From assembly GCA_035548125.1 (NCBI GenBank), contig DASZTV010000031.1, positions 1 through 35,478 on the forward strand: a stretch of DNA of 35,478 bases. The letters run 5' to 3'. This DNA is from DASZTV01 sp035548125. Its GTDB lineage: Bacteria; Actinomycetota; Actinomycetes; JAFAQI01. The stretch's first letter is position 1, and each line of letters opens with the position of its first letter. Of this stretch, positions 1 to 8,522 are shown piece after piece. The notes under the pieces are model-generated. The model did no database searches and was not told the DNA's origin. It saw only the letters and a list, made by a program, of their open reading frames with translations. A program made the position numbers and the translations under genes.

Positions 1-89
1 CCACCGGGTACGACGGCGGCGAGCGTCACCGCTGCGGCGGCGACCCCGGCGCCGGCACCGGCGCGGAGGCGGCGGGACCAGCGGGACAT
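1..89 (-). CDS. Exported protein, N-terminal fragment (runs off window)
   Basis: An ATG on the minus strand at 89 opens a frame that stays open to the window edge (29 residues). It begins MSRWSRRLRAGAGAG and continues with an Ala/Val-rich hydrophobic stretch, so several Arg precede a hydrophobic core, the layout of a Sec-type (or short Tat-like) signal peptide. No ribosome site close to consensus is visible. It lies downstream of and in the same direction as the chemoreceptor gene, 79 bases away. Function cannot be inferred from the visible part. Confidence 0.5.
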   Translation of the reverse strand, partial: MSRWSRRLRAGAGAGVAAAAVTLAAVVPG

Positions 90-168
90 GACGTGACAAC
101 GACCCCGGCGCCGGTTTGGTCACGGTCTCGGCTGCTCCGCCCGCCACCTTTGCGGCGGGATACGTAGA

Positions 169-1743
169 TCAGGCGGTTTCGACCTTGAACTGGGCGATTG
201 CGGCCCGCAGCTCGGCCGCGAGGGTGTTCAGCTGCGCGGCCGCGGCAGCCGCTTCCTTCGACCCGCTGGCGTACTGGCGTGAGACGTCCGACACCTGGGT
301 CATGGCGGAGACCACCTGGTCCGATGCAGAGCGCTGCTGCTGGGTGGCGATGGAGATCTCCTTGGCCGCGGTGGTGGTCTCCTCGACCATCGCGGAGATC
401 CGCTCGAGCGCCTCGACCACGCCGCGGGCCAGCTCCGAGCCGGTGCGGACCTCCTTGGTCCCCTCTTCGCTGGCCAGGATCGTGGCGGAGGTCTCGGCCT
501 GGATCTCCGAGACGATGGCCTGGATCTGCCCGGTGGACTCCTGCGCGCGTTCGGCCAGCTTGCGCACCTCGGCCGCGACGACCGCGAAGCCGCGGCCGTT
601 CTCCCCGGCCCGGGCGGCTTCGATCGCGGCGATGAGCGCGAGCAGGTTGGTCTGGTCGGCCAGGTCGTTGATCACGTCGAGGATCCGGCCGATCTCCTGC
701 CCCTTCTCCCCGAGAGAGAGCGCCCGCCCCCCGATCTGCTCCACGCGGGTCGCGATCGTGTCCATCGCGGAGACTGACGCCGACACCGCTTCGCGCCCCT
801 CTTCGGCATGACGCAGCGTCTCGGCCGCGTAGCGGGCAACCGCCTCGGAGGTGTCGGCGATCTGGGCTGCCGTGGCGGCCAGCTCCTCGATCGTCGAGGT
901 TGTCTCGGACACCGCCGAGGACTGCTGCGTCGCGCTTGCTGCGTGCTCCTCGGCCGAGGCGAGCAGCTCGTGGGCGGCCGCGACGATCTGCTCGCCGCCA
1001 CCGCTGATCTGGCCCACGAGGGAGCGCAGGGACTCCAGCGTGTGCGACAACGAGCCGCCGAGCAGCCGCAGCGACTCGTCGTCGAACGCGTCGACCGGAA
1101 CCCCCGTACCCAGGTCTCCGTCTGCGGCACGCGCCATGACGGTCGAGAGCTGGCTCACCCCCTCACCCAGCCGCTCCTTGTCAGCCATGGTGCGCTGCTG
1201 GGATCGCCGCAGTCCGTCGGTGATCACTCCGATGTACCACGCGGTGGCGGGGAGCAACGCCGTGACGAAGAGCAGCGAGCCTCGGTTGTTGTCGGTCGCC
1301 GTATCGGCGAGGAAGGAGGCGAGGACCACGCCGCCGGAGGACAGGAAGCCGAAGACGACGGTCACCCCCACCGGGAGGGTGATCGCGGCGGGGATCATCA
1401 CCATGATGAAGAACAGCCAGTAAGGCCGCGTGATCCCGCCGGTCGCCGCCGACAGCGCCGTCAGCCCGGCGACGCTCACCGCGAGCTGGATCATCGACGC
1501 CACCGGGCTGAGCACGAGCGCACCGGTCGCGCCGGTACGGCGGGAGACCAGCAGCTGCGCGGTGTAGCCGAGCGCGATCGCTCCGCAGGCGCCCATGAAG
1601 GCGTCGTACTTCCACTGGGTCATCACGTGGGTGGTGGACCCGTACTGGTCGAAGGTCAGCGTGGCGGCGAGCGCGAGCGTGGTGATCCAGGAGACGTACA
1701 TTCCGACGCGATCGAAACGACGCTGGAAGTCGATCTCGTACAT
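169..1743 (-). CDS. Methyl-accepting chemotaxis protein without a periplasmic sensor domain
   Basis: Membrane chemoreceptor/signal transducer of about 524 residues. The N-terminal ~190 residues hold about six hydrophobic segments separated by short loops, so there is no large extracellular ligand domain. A long Ala/Glu/Ser/Thr coiled coil follows, with the conserved cytoplasmic hairpin tip (DQTNLLAL..AIEAARAGE..GRGFAVVAAEVRKLAE) that contacts CheW/CheA. The ATG at 1743 is preferred because GAGG lies 5 bases before it; a GTG at 1773 would add 10 residues (MTTTPNPEAR) but has no ribosome site. In the tip, the Asn normally found in LLALNAA is Ile (residue ~371). No che or flagellar genes are visible nearby, so the partner pathway is unknown. 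The family call is secure; the ligand is not predictable. Confidence 0.93.
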   Translation of the reverse strand: MYEIDFQRRFDRVGMYVSWITTLALAATLTFDQYGSTTHVMTQWKYDAFMGACGAIALGYTAQLLVSRRTGATGALVLSPVASMIQLAVSVAGLTALSAATGGITRPYWLFFIMVMIPAAITLPVGVTVVFGFLSSGGVVLASFLADTATDNNRGSLLFVTALLPATAWYIGVITDGLRRSQQRTMADKERLGEGVSQLSTVMARAADGDLGTGVPVDAFDDESLRLLGGSLSHTLESLRSLVGQISGGGEQIVAAAHELLASAEEHAASATQQSSAVSETTSTIEELAATAAQIADTSEAVARYAAETLRHAEEGREAVSASVSAMDTIATRVEQIGGRALSLGEKGQEIGRILDVINDLADQTNLLALIAAIEAARAGENGRGFAVVAAEVRKLAERAQESTGQIQAIVSEIQAETSATILASEEGTKEVRTGSELARGVVEALERISAMVEETTTAAKEISIATQQQRSASDQVVSAMTQVSDVSRQYASGSKEAAAAAAQLNTLAAELRAAIAQFKVETA

Positions 1744-1818
1744 CCGTGCCTCAGGGTTGGGGGTGGTCGTCACGCTGCACCATCAGGCACGACTCGGCAA
1801 GGATCCTTGGCACCTCCG

Positions 1819-1857
1819 TTGACCGGTCGCGAACTAACAGTCATGATTGACTGTTAG
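1819..1857 (+). promoter_or_regulatory. Promoter of the thiolase operon with overlapping palindromic operator
   Basis: A -35 TTGACC (1819-1824) and a -10 CATGAT (1842-1847) are 17 bases apart. Over the -10 lies a perfect inverted repeat, CTAACAGTCA (1834-1843) and TGACTGTTAG (1848-1857), with a 4-base spacer. The position, 63 bases upstream of the thiolase start and between divergent genes, and the shape suit a TetR-family operator. The TetR gene closing the operon (5242-5838) is the obvious candidate binder. The palindrome is seen directly; the regulator assignment is inference. Confidence 0.7.
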
Positions 1858-1919
1858 AGGGGTCGAGCAGCCTGCCGGCCACCTACCTCGCACCCGCTGC
1901 CAGCCACTTGAGGAGTGCA

Positions 1920-3116
1920 ATGCCTGCGAAGACCTATGTCGTCGGCGTCGGAATGACGAAGTTCGAGAAGCCCGGCAGCCGCGAGTGGGACTACCCCGAC
2001 ATGGCCCGCGAGGCCGGCACCAAGGCGCTCGAGGACTCAGGCGTCTCCTACGACAAGATCGAGCAGGCCTACGTCGGCTACGTCTACGGCGAGTCGACCT
2101 GCGGCCAGCGCGCGGTCTATGAGCTCGGGTTGACCGGCATCCCGGTGATCAACGTCAACAACAACTGCTCGACCGGCTCGACCGCCCTCTTCCTCGCCGC
2201 GCAGTCGGTGCGGAGCGGTGTCGCCGAGTGCACCTTGGCGCTGGGCTTCGAGAAGATGCAGCGCGGCTCGTTGCAGTCCACGTTCGAGGACCGCGAGAAT
2301 CCGATGCAGAAGCACGTGGTGGCGCTCACCGAGAAGTACGAGCTCGCGTTCCCGCTTGCGCCATGGATGTTCGGCGCGGCCGGGGTCGAGCACATGGAGA
2401 AGTACGGCACGACTCCCGACCACTTCGCGCGAATCGGAGAGAAGAACCACCGGCACTCCGCGAACAATCCCTACGCGCAGTTCCAGGACGTCTACTCTCT
2501 CGAGGAGATCAAAGAGTCGAAGGTCATCTACGACAAGCTCCCGCTGACCAAGCTGCAGTGCTCGCCGACCTCCGACGGCTCCGCGGCAGCGGTCATCGCC
2601 AGCGAGCGGTTCGTCGAGGAGAACGGCCTCGGCGATCGGGCCATCGAGATCGTCGGGCAGGCGATGGTCACCGACATGCGCAGCACGTTCGAGAACAACT
2701 CGGCGGCCACCCTGGTCGGCTACGACATGAGCAAGGAAGCCGCCCGCAAGGTCTACGAGCAGGCCGGCATCGGTCCGGACGACATCCAGGTGATCGAGCT
2801 GCACGACTGCTTCTCCGCCAACGAGCTGCTCACCTACGAGGCGCTCGGGCTGTGCGCCGAAGGCGAGGGCGGCAAGCTGGTCGACAACAACGACACCACG
2901 TACGGCGGGCGCTGGGTGGTGAACCCGTCGGGCGGCCTGATCTCCAAGGGCCACCCGCTCGGGGCAACCGGCCTCGCGCAGTGCTCGGAGCTCACCTGGC
3001 AGCTGCGCGGCACCGCGGACGCCCGTCAGGTCGACGGCGCCCGCGCTGCGCTGCAGCACAACATCGGGCTCGGCGGCGCCGCCGTCGTCACGGCGTACCG
3101 GCCGGCGAACCGATGA
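1920..3116 (+). CDS. SCP-x-type thiolase / lipid-transfer protein, Ltp1-like
   Basis: Thiolase-superfamily enzyme of 398 residues that would cleave or condense CoA-activated beta-keto acids, probably of bulky or branched/sterol-like acyl chains. Seen: the nucleophile motif NNNCSTGSTAL with Cys83, HDCFSANE with His295, and GHPLGATG with His345. The usual second Cys near the C-terminus is replaced by the QHNIGLGGAAVV form typical of SCP-x proteins. The start at 1920 follows AGGAG at 1911-1915; a TTG at 1908 would overlap that site. From memory the sequence closely resembles mycobacterial Ltp1 (Rv2790c), which neighbours FadE21, and here too an acyl-CoA dehydrogenase follows. It is the first gene of a four-gene operon and overlaps the next gene by 4 bases. 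The exact substrate is unknown. Confidence 0.9.
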   Translation: MPAKTYVVGVGMTKFEKPGSREWDYPDMAREAGTKALEDSGVSYDKIEQAYVGYVYGESTCGQRAVYELGLTGIPVINVNNNCSTGSTALFLAAQSVRSGVAECTLALGFEKMQRGSLQSTFEDRENPMQKHVVALTEKYELAFPLAPWMFGAAGVEHMEKYGTTPDHFARIGEKNHRHSANNPYAQFQDVYSLEEIKESKVIYDKLPLTKLQCSPTSDGSAAAVIASERFVEENGLGDRAIEIVGQAMVTDMRSTFENNSAATLVGYDMSKEAARKVYEQAGIGPDDIQVIELHDCFSANELLTYEALGLCAEGEGGKLVDNNDTTYGGRWVVNPSGGLISKGHPLGATGLAQCSELTWQLRGTADARQVDGARAALQHNIGLGGAAVVTAYRPANR

Positions 3117-3970
3117 GCGAAACGAAGTTCAACCCCGCCGGAGTCGGCACGTGGAGCGACCCGAAGCAGTTCGACGTCACGGCGGAGCGCATTGCCGCTT
3201 ACGCCGCGGCGACGAACGACCCGATTGCGGCGCACCTCTCCGGCGACATCGCGCCGCCGGTCTTCAGCGTCGTACCGGTCTTCGACATCCTGCTCAGCCA
3301 GCTGTTCGCGGTCGCCCCTGACACGATCGCGCCGTTCGTCCTGCACGGCGAGCAGGACTTCACCTACCACCGTCCGATCAAGGCCGGCGACCAGCTGACC
3401 TCGCGCGGCAAGGTCATCGGCTACGCGGGAAAGTCCAGTGGCACGGTCGGCTGCGTCTACATCGAGACGCACGACGCGGCCGGTGAGTTGGTGACCGAGC
3501 AGTACGTCTCGACGTTCATCCGCGGGATCGACGCCGGTGAGAGCATCGGCGAGCTGGCGCCGTCTCACACCTTCGACGAGGCGCTCCGCGCCAGCGCGCC
3601 GGCCGCGAAGAGCGTGCAGCACGTCGACGAGGACCAGACGTTCCGCTACTCCCCCGCCTCCGGCGACCCGATGCCGATCCACCTCGACGCCGAGTTCGCG
3701 AAGTCGGTCGGGCTGCCGGGCATCATCGCCCACGGCCTGTGCACGATGGCGTTCACCTCCTGGGCCGCGCTGACCGAGCTCGGCGACGGTCGGACCGATC
3801 GGCTGCGCCGGCTCGCGGTGCGGTTCTCCAAGCCGGTGATCCCCGGTCAGGACATCGAGACCGCGTTCCACACTGCCGGCTCCTCGGCCGGCACGACCAG
3901 CTACGCCTACGAAACCCGGGTCGGGGACGACGTCGTCATCAAGGACGGCCTCGCGGTCTTCTCGGACTGA
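3113..3970 (+). CDS. MaoC-family (R)-type enoyl-CoA hydratase, double hot-dog
   Basis: Protein of 285 residues, about twice a single hot-dog domain. The N-terminal half (about 1-145) looks like a degenerate hot-dog. The C-terminal half carries the hydratase-2 motif YSPASGDPMPIHLD...GLPGIIAHGL with the catalytic Asp185/His190 pair. It would hydrate 2-enoyl-CoA intermediates in the same beta-oxidation round as the neighbouring thiolase and dehydrogenase. The start ATG overlaps the thiolase stop (ATGA), implying translational coupling. The family and active-site assignment are secure; the chain specificity is not known. A dehydratase acting on steroid or branched acyl-CoA is possible. Confidence 0.88.
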   Translation: MSETKFNPAGVGTWSDPKQFDVTAERIAAYAAATNDPIAAHLSGDIAPPVFSVVPVFDILLSQLFAVAPDTIAPFVLHGEQDFTYHRPIKAGDQLTSRGKVIGYAGKSSGTVGCVYIETHDAAGELVTEQYVSTFIRGIDAGESIGELAPSHTFDEALRASAPAAKSVQHVDEDQTFRYSPASGDPMPIHLDAEFAKSVGLPGIIAHGLCTMAFTSWAALTELGDGRTDRLRRLAVRFSKPVIPGQDIETAFHTAGSSAGTTSYAYETRVGDDVVIKDGLAVFSD

Positions 3971-3995
3971 CGAAACACCAACAGGAGACCCACAC

Positions 3996-5237
3996 ATGAT
4001 CGGCTGGTCCGACACCGAGCTCGCGATCCGCGACGCGATCCGCGACTTCGTCAACGCCGAGATCCGGCCGCACGCCGATGCGCTGGACTCCGGCGAGCTG
4101 CCGCCCTACGACCTGATCCGCAAGCTGTTCTCGACGTTCGGCATCGACGCGATGATGGGCGACGCGTTCGACAAGCGGATCGCGCGCGAGAAGGCCGGCG
4201 AGTCGAAGCCGAGCGGTGAGGACGACGGAGACTCTGCTGATGGCGCCGCCGGAGGTGGCGACGATGCCATGCAGCTCATCCTGTCCATCGAGCTCACGAA
4301 GGTCGCCATGGGTCTCACTGCGGCGATGGGCGTCAGCATGGGTCTGGCCGGCGGCACCATCGCCTCGCGCGGCAGCATCGAGCAGAAGGAGCGCTGGGCG
4401 CGCGACCTGATGACGTTCGAGAAGGTCGGCGCGTGGGCGATCACCGAGCCGAACTCGGGCTCGGATGCCTTCGGCGGCATGACGACGACGGTCCGCAAGG
4501 AGGGCGACGGCTACGTCATCAACGGTGAGAAGACCTTCATCACGAACGGGCCGTACGCCGACACCGCAGTCGTCTACGCCAAGCTCGACGACGGCAGCAA
4601 CGAGGACAAGCGCCGCCGACCGGTGCTGACGTTCGTGCTGGACAGCGGCATGGCGGGCTTCACGCAGTCCAAGCCGTTCAAGAAGATGGGCATCCACTCC
4701 TCGCCCACGGGGCAGCTGTTCTTCTCCGACGTCTACCTGGAGCCGGACCGGCTGCTCTCGGGTGGCGGTTCCGGTGCGTCGGACGGCAGGGAGAGCGCGC
4801 GGTCCAACTTCACGACCGAGCGCATCGGCATCGCGGCGATGTCACTCGGCGTGATCGAGGAGTGCCTGTCGCTGTGCATCGATTACGCCAAGAACCGCGA
4901 GCTGTGGGGACAGAAGATCGGGGAGTTCCAGCTGATCCAGCTGAAGCTGGCCAACATGGAGGTCGCCCGGCAGAACGTCCAGAACATGGTGTTCCGGACA
5001 ATCGAGCTGCGTCGTGCCGGAAAGACGCCGACGCTCGCCGAGGCCTCTGCGATGAAGTACTACGCCTCGCAGGCGGCGACCGAGGTCGCGATGGAGGCGG
5101 TGCAGCTGTTCGGCGGGAATGGCTACATGTCGGAGTATCGCGTCGAGCAGCTCGCCCGTGACGCGAAGTCGCTGATGATCTACGCGGGCAGCAACGAGAT
5201 CCAGATCACCCACGTCGCCCGCGGCCTGCTCTCCTAG
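3996..5237 (+). CDS. Acyl-CoA dehydrogenase (FadE type)
   Basis: FAD-dependent enzyme of 413 residues introducing the 2,3 double bond in acyl-CoA. Seen: an N-terminal helical domain, the substrate/FAD motif WAITEPNSGSDAFG, QLFGGNGYMSEY, and C-terminal IYAGSNEIQ. The Glu of medium-chain enzymes (YEGT) is replaced by Ala there. Instead Glu275 in FTTERIGIAA aligns with the isovaleryl/long-chain-type catalytic Glu, so the enzyme should be active. Two low-complexity insertions are unusual: an acidic Gly/Ser/Asp stretch at residues ~66-92 and a Gly/Ser loop at ~252-268. AGGAG precedes the ATG. It follows the hydratase by 25 bases. Gene order matches the ltp1-fadE21 pairing recalled from mycobacteria. 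Confidence 0.9.
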   Translation: MIGWSDTELAIRDAIRDFVNAEIRPHADALDSGELPPYDLIRKLFSTFGIDAMMGDAFDKRIAREKAGESKPSGEDDGDSADGAAGGGDDAMQLILSIELTKVAMGLTAAMGVSMGLAGGTIASRGSIEQKERWARDLMTFEKVGAWAITEPNSGSDAFGGMTTTVRKEGDGYVINGEKTFITNGPYADTAVVYAKLDDGSNEDKRRRPVLTFVLDSGMAGFTQSKPFKKMGIHSSPTGQLFFSDVYLEPDRLLSGGGSGASDGRESARSNFTTERIGIAAMSLGVIEECLSLCIDYAKNRELWGQKIGEFQLIQLKLANMEVARQNVQNMVFRTIELRRAGKTPTLAEASAMKYYASQAATEVAMEAVQLFGGNGYMSEYRVEQLARDAKSLMIYAGSNEIQITHVARGLLS

Positions 5238-5241
5238 CCCG

Positions 5242-5838
5242 ATGTCGACGGTCGCCGTCCGGCGTACCCAGGCCGAACGCAGCGCGGCAACTCGGGCGCG
5301 GATCATCGCCGCGACGATCGACGCGCTCGTGGAGCTCGGTCATGCCGGTACGACGACCCTCGAGGTGCAGCGCCGCGCCGAGGTCTCACGCGGCGCGCTG
5401 CTGCATCACTTCCCGTCGCGCGCCGAGCTGCTGGTGGCCGCGGTGTACGAGCTGTTCGAGGCACAGCGCGACGTGGTCGGGCCGGAGGTGCTCCGGGCCC
5501 GCGAGATCGGCGGTATCGACGCGGGGATCGACGTGTTGTGGATGTCGTTCAACAGCCCGCTCGCCATCGCCATCGACGAGCTGTGGTCGGCGGCCCGCAA
5601 CGACGCCGAGCTACGCGAGGCGATCGCGAAACAGGACCGCAACGCCCGGACCGAGATCCGCCGACTGTGCGCCCATCTGTGGCCGGACTACGTCAGCCAC
5701 CGCAACTACGAGCTGGCCCTGCCGATCCTGATCGACGCCATGCACGGCGCGGCGCGGGCGCGAGTGGTGCGCAGCGACGGCGCGACCGCGAAACGCCTCG
5801 ACGCGTGGAAACAGCTCCTCCACGAGCTCTGGGACTAG
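5242..5838 (+). CDS. TetR-family transcriptional regulator
   Basis: Regulator of 198 residues. The N-terminal ~65 residues form a TetR DNA-binding domain (RSAATRARIIAATIDALVELG followed by TTLEVQRRAEVSRGALLHHFPSRAELL, helix-turn-helix about residues 34-55); the rest is a helical ligand/dimer domain. It starts 4 bases after the acyl-CoA dehydrogenase stop, so it is very likely in the same transcript. It is the best candidate to bind the inverted repeat at 1834-1857, with an acyl-CoA as probable inducer (inference). Its TAG overlaps the TAG of the convergent glycosidase gene in a shared CTAG (5835-5838). Confidence 0.9.
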   Translation: MSTVAVRRTQAERSAATRARIIAATIDALVELGHAGTTTLEVQRRAEVSRGALLHHFPSRAELLVAAVYELFEAQRDVVGPEVLRAREIGGIDAGIDVLWMSFNSPLAIAIDELWSAARNDAELREAIAKQDRNARTEIRRLCAHLWPDYVSHRNYELALPILIDAMHGAARARVVRSDGATAKRLDAWKQLLHELWD

Positions 5839-7037
5839 GCAGCCACGAAGAGCAGGCTGCTGGCCGTCGGGCGGTCGCCCGCGCCGGTGTAGGACGGCTT
5901 GTTGAGGAGCGCGCCGCCGGGTCCGACGAGCGTCGTCGACGCCCCGCCGTCGAGTCCGAACGCCGTCGTCGCCCCGAGCGCGATCGCGAACGCCGCCTCC
6001 TGCGGCATCGACATGCCTCGACTCGCCTTGGACGGGCCGTCGACTGTGATCAGCATCCGGGTGCAGTCGGGCTTCCACGCGACCAGGGTTCGCGCGACCT
6101 CGGCCCGGTTGTCCCACTGCCCGGTGTACGCGCCGTCCTGCACCAGCAGCGGCTTACCGCCGATGCTGTTGGTAACAGGGACGGCGGTGTCGAGCTGCAG
6201 CTGCATCTGCTGACCTGGCGACCACGCCGCCCACATCGCTTGAAGCGCTTTCGCCTTTGCTCCCGATGCGCTGATCGCGACGAAGCCGGAACCGGGCTGC
6301 AGCGGGAATCCGCCCTGCTTCGCCGTCAGGCTGACCGGCGTTGCGGTCACCGGGGCCGGGGAGAGATCGCCGAGCCAGTCCGTGTCGTCGAGCCGAAGCA
6401 CGAGATCCACGCCGGCGGTCCTCGTCGGAGCGGCGGGCCCATAGGCGGCGTCGTACAGCACCGCCTGACCGGAGTGCCGGTCGACATTGACGCCGTCCAG
6501 AGCGAGCGTGGTGCCGCCACTCGTGAGGGAACCGGACCAGGTCAGCGGCTGCGGCGGTTGCGGGCAGCCGTTCGCGTCGAAGGACAGCTGCTGCTCCTCC
6601 CAGCCGATGGAGTACGGCGAGCGCAACATCCGGCCGTTCGAGACGATGCCGCCTTCCGGCTCGTCGATGTCCTTGGGGCAGTGCGCGCTCGTGCAGAAGA
6701 AGTCGCCGTTGACACCCGCGACACACTGCCGGCGCAGGCACGCCGCGCTGGTGCGCTCCAGGCGGTCGCGCGCGGCGGGCTCGGCCACCTGGTCGTTGGA
6801 CAGCGAGACGAACGGCATCACCGACGCCGACGGAGCGATCGTCACCACGCGGATGACCTCGGGGTATGTCTTCGAGGGGAACCGGAACGTGGAGTACGTG
6901 ACCCCGGACGCCAACGTGCGCGGTGGAGACATCGCATGGTGGGTACGCGCCGACGCCGCCATGGGCGCCGCGAGGAGTGCCGTCCCGAGGACTGGCAACA
7001 ACGCCGCGACCAGCAGCAGGCCTCGCCGGATCCTCAT
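5835..7037 (-). CDS. Secreted phosphodiester glycosidase family protein (NAGPA domain)
   Basis: Exported protein of about 400 residues. MRIRRGLLLVAALLPVLGTA and an ALLAAPMAASA stretch give a signal peptide cleaved near residue 30. The C-terminal ~300 residues carry the marks of the phosphodiester glycosidase (NAGPA, former DUF2233) family: GVNGDFFC, RMLITVDGPSKASRGMS, and ALGATTAFGLDGGASTT near the end. Relatives hydrolyse sugar-phosphodiester linkages, and bacterial members are mostly cell-wall or exopolysaccharide associated; the substrate here is unknown. The ATG at 7037 was chosen because it opens the signal peptide; in-frame codons further upstream would add a non-signal-like extension. 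It is convergent with the TetR gene, sharing CTAG at the stops. Confidence 0.85.
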   Translation of the reverse strand: MRIRRGLLLVAALLPVLGTALLAAPMAASARTHHAMSPPRTLASGVTYSTFRFPSKTYPEVIRVVTIAPSASVMPFVSLSNDQVAEPAARDRLERTSAACLRRQCVAGVNGDFFCTSAHCPKDIDEPEGGIVSNGRMLRSPYSIGWEEQQLSFDANGCPQPPQPLTWSGSLTSGGTTLALDGVNVDRHSGQAVLYDAAYGPAAPTRTAGVDLVLRLDDTDWLGDLSPAPVTATPVSLTAKQGGFPLQPGSGFVAISASGAKAKALQAMWAAWSPGQQMQLQLDTAVPVTNSIGGKPLLVQDGAYTGQWDNRAEVARTLVAWKPDCTRMLITVDGPSKASRGMSMPQEAAFAIALGATTAFGLDGGASTTLVGPGGALLNKPSYTGAGDRPTASSLLFVAA

Positions 7038-7084
7038 CGGGCCATTCTCGCGGTGCCTCGCATTCGAGCAACCCGCCGAGCCGC

Positions 7085-7456
7085 TCATTCGATGCCGTAG
7101 CTGTTGACCTTCTCGCTGGCGATCCGGATGAACGCGGCGCCGAAGCCGCCGCCTAGCTGCTCTCCGCCCTCGGGGACCGCCTCGGCACGACCGCGGATCT
7201 CGAGCATCCGCGGCGCCCACGGTTCGACGGTCTTCAGGTCGTCGACGACGATGGCAGCCCAGCCGTTGGCCTGAACGTCCCGGTACTTCTTGGTCTGAGC
7301 CACGCGCATGCCCCCGACATCGACGGAGTTCGCCTCCGGGTTGTAGCGGAACGCGACGGGCACGACGTGCGGCTTGCCATCAGCCCCGGTCGTGGCGATG
7401 CGGCCGAGCCGCTGGCTCGCGAGGTAGTCGATCTGCGCTGCGGTGAGCTCTGCCAT
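7085..7456 (-). CDS. PPOX-class split-barrel protein, probably F420-dependent
   Basis: Protein of 123 residues with the pyridoxamine-phosphate-oxidase-like split-barrel pattern: LTAAQIDYLASQRLGRIATTGADGKPHVVPV, then a YRDVQANGWAAIVVDD strand-turn and LEIRGRAEAV. Small actinobacterial members of this class mostly bind F420 (sometimes flavin or heme) and reduce or oxidise small molecules. The ATG at 7456 was chosen since it opens the conserved first helix. It lies 47 bases upstream of the glycosidase in the same direction, and is divergent from the ABC1 kinase 43 bases away. Confidence 0.8.
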   Translation of the reverse strand: MAELTAAQIDYLASQRLGRIATTGADGKPHVVPVAFRYNPEANSVDVGGMRVAQTKKYRDVQANGWAAIVVDDLKTVEPWAPRMLEIRGRAEAVPEGGEQLGGGFGAAFIRIASEKVNSYGIE

Positions 7457-7499
7457 GACCCGCGAGCCTAACCACGCGGATTCCGGGAACAGCCAGCCC

Positions 7500-8522
7500 G
7501 TGAAGGTGATCACGACCGCCAGGCATCTGGGGCGCTACCGCGACATCGGTCTGCTGCTGCTCAAGTACGGCCGTTCCGATCTGATCCACCAGGCCGGGAT
7601 CGACACGACGTTGCTCGACGACGTGGAGCCGGAGGGCGCCCACGCCGAAGGAGCCGAGCTCGCCACCGATCTCGAGCGGCTGGGCCCGACGTTCATCAAG
7701 CTGGGTCAGCTGCTGTCGACTCGCGCGGACCTGCTGCCGGCGCCGTACGTCGACGCGCTGTCGCGACTGCAGGACCAGCTCGAGCCGTTCCCGTTCGAGC
7801 AGGTGCGATCGATCGTCGAGGACGAGCTCGGGGTACGGCTCTCTCGCGCGTACGACCAGTTCGACGAGACGCCGATGGCAGCGGCCTCGATCGGACAGGT
7901 GCACAACGCAGTCCTGCGCGGCGGACGCGAGGTCGTCGTCAAAGTGCAACGACCCGGTATCCGACGTCAGGTGTTCGACGATCTCGAGGTGCTCGAGGAC
8001 CTCGCCGATCGGGTGGAGGCCCACTCCCAGACCGGGCGCCTGATCGGCGTGGGAGGGCTGATCAGCCAGTTCCGCCGGTCGCTGCTCGACGAGCTGGACT
8101 ACCGGAAGGAGGCCAGCAACCTGATCAGGCTGCGCGGGATCGTCGAGAACCGCACGGAGCTGCTGGTGCCGGCGCCGTACGAAGACTTCACGACCGGTCG
8201 GGTGCTGACCATGGAACGCATCCACGGCCGCAAGACCACCGAGATCTCGCCGCTCACCCGCCTGAACCTGGACGGGGAGTCGCTCGCCCGCGCGCTTTTC
8301 GACGCCTACCTCGACCAGATCCTGGTCGAGGGGTTCTTCCACGCCGACCCGCATCCGGGCAATGTCCTGCTGACCCCGGACAACCGGCTCGGGCTGATCG
8401 ACCTCGGCATGGTCGCGACCGGGCGTTACGGATCGGTCAGGCGTTCTTCGGTAGTTCCGAGAACGGCCTGCGTGAGTCGCCGCCGGGCTCCTTGGGCAGG
8501 CCGAGTACGCGTTCGCCGATGA
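7500..8522 (+). pseudogene. ABC1/UbiB-family atypical kinase, 3'-truncated
   Basis: The reading frame begins with TARHLGRYRDIGLLLLKYGRSDL and has the family marks: KLGQLLSTRADLLP (KxGQ motif), the Ala-rich AAASIGQVH loop, VVVKVQRPG with the ATP-site Lys, HADPHPGN and IDLGMVA (the DFG equivalent). Homology then stops at about 8425. The remaining ~30 codons (Arg-rich, to 8522) are the antisense of the neighbouring acyl-CoA dehydrogenase. Family members normally continue 150 or more residues past this point, so the C-lobe is lost and the protein is probably inactive. The GTG at 7500 is the likely start; an ATG at 7455 is also in frame. The junction could be a genuine deletion/rearrangement or an assembly join. 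Confidence 0.8.
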
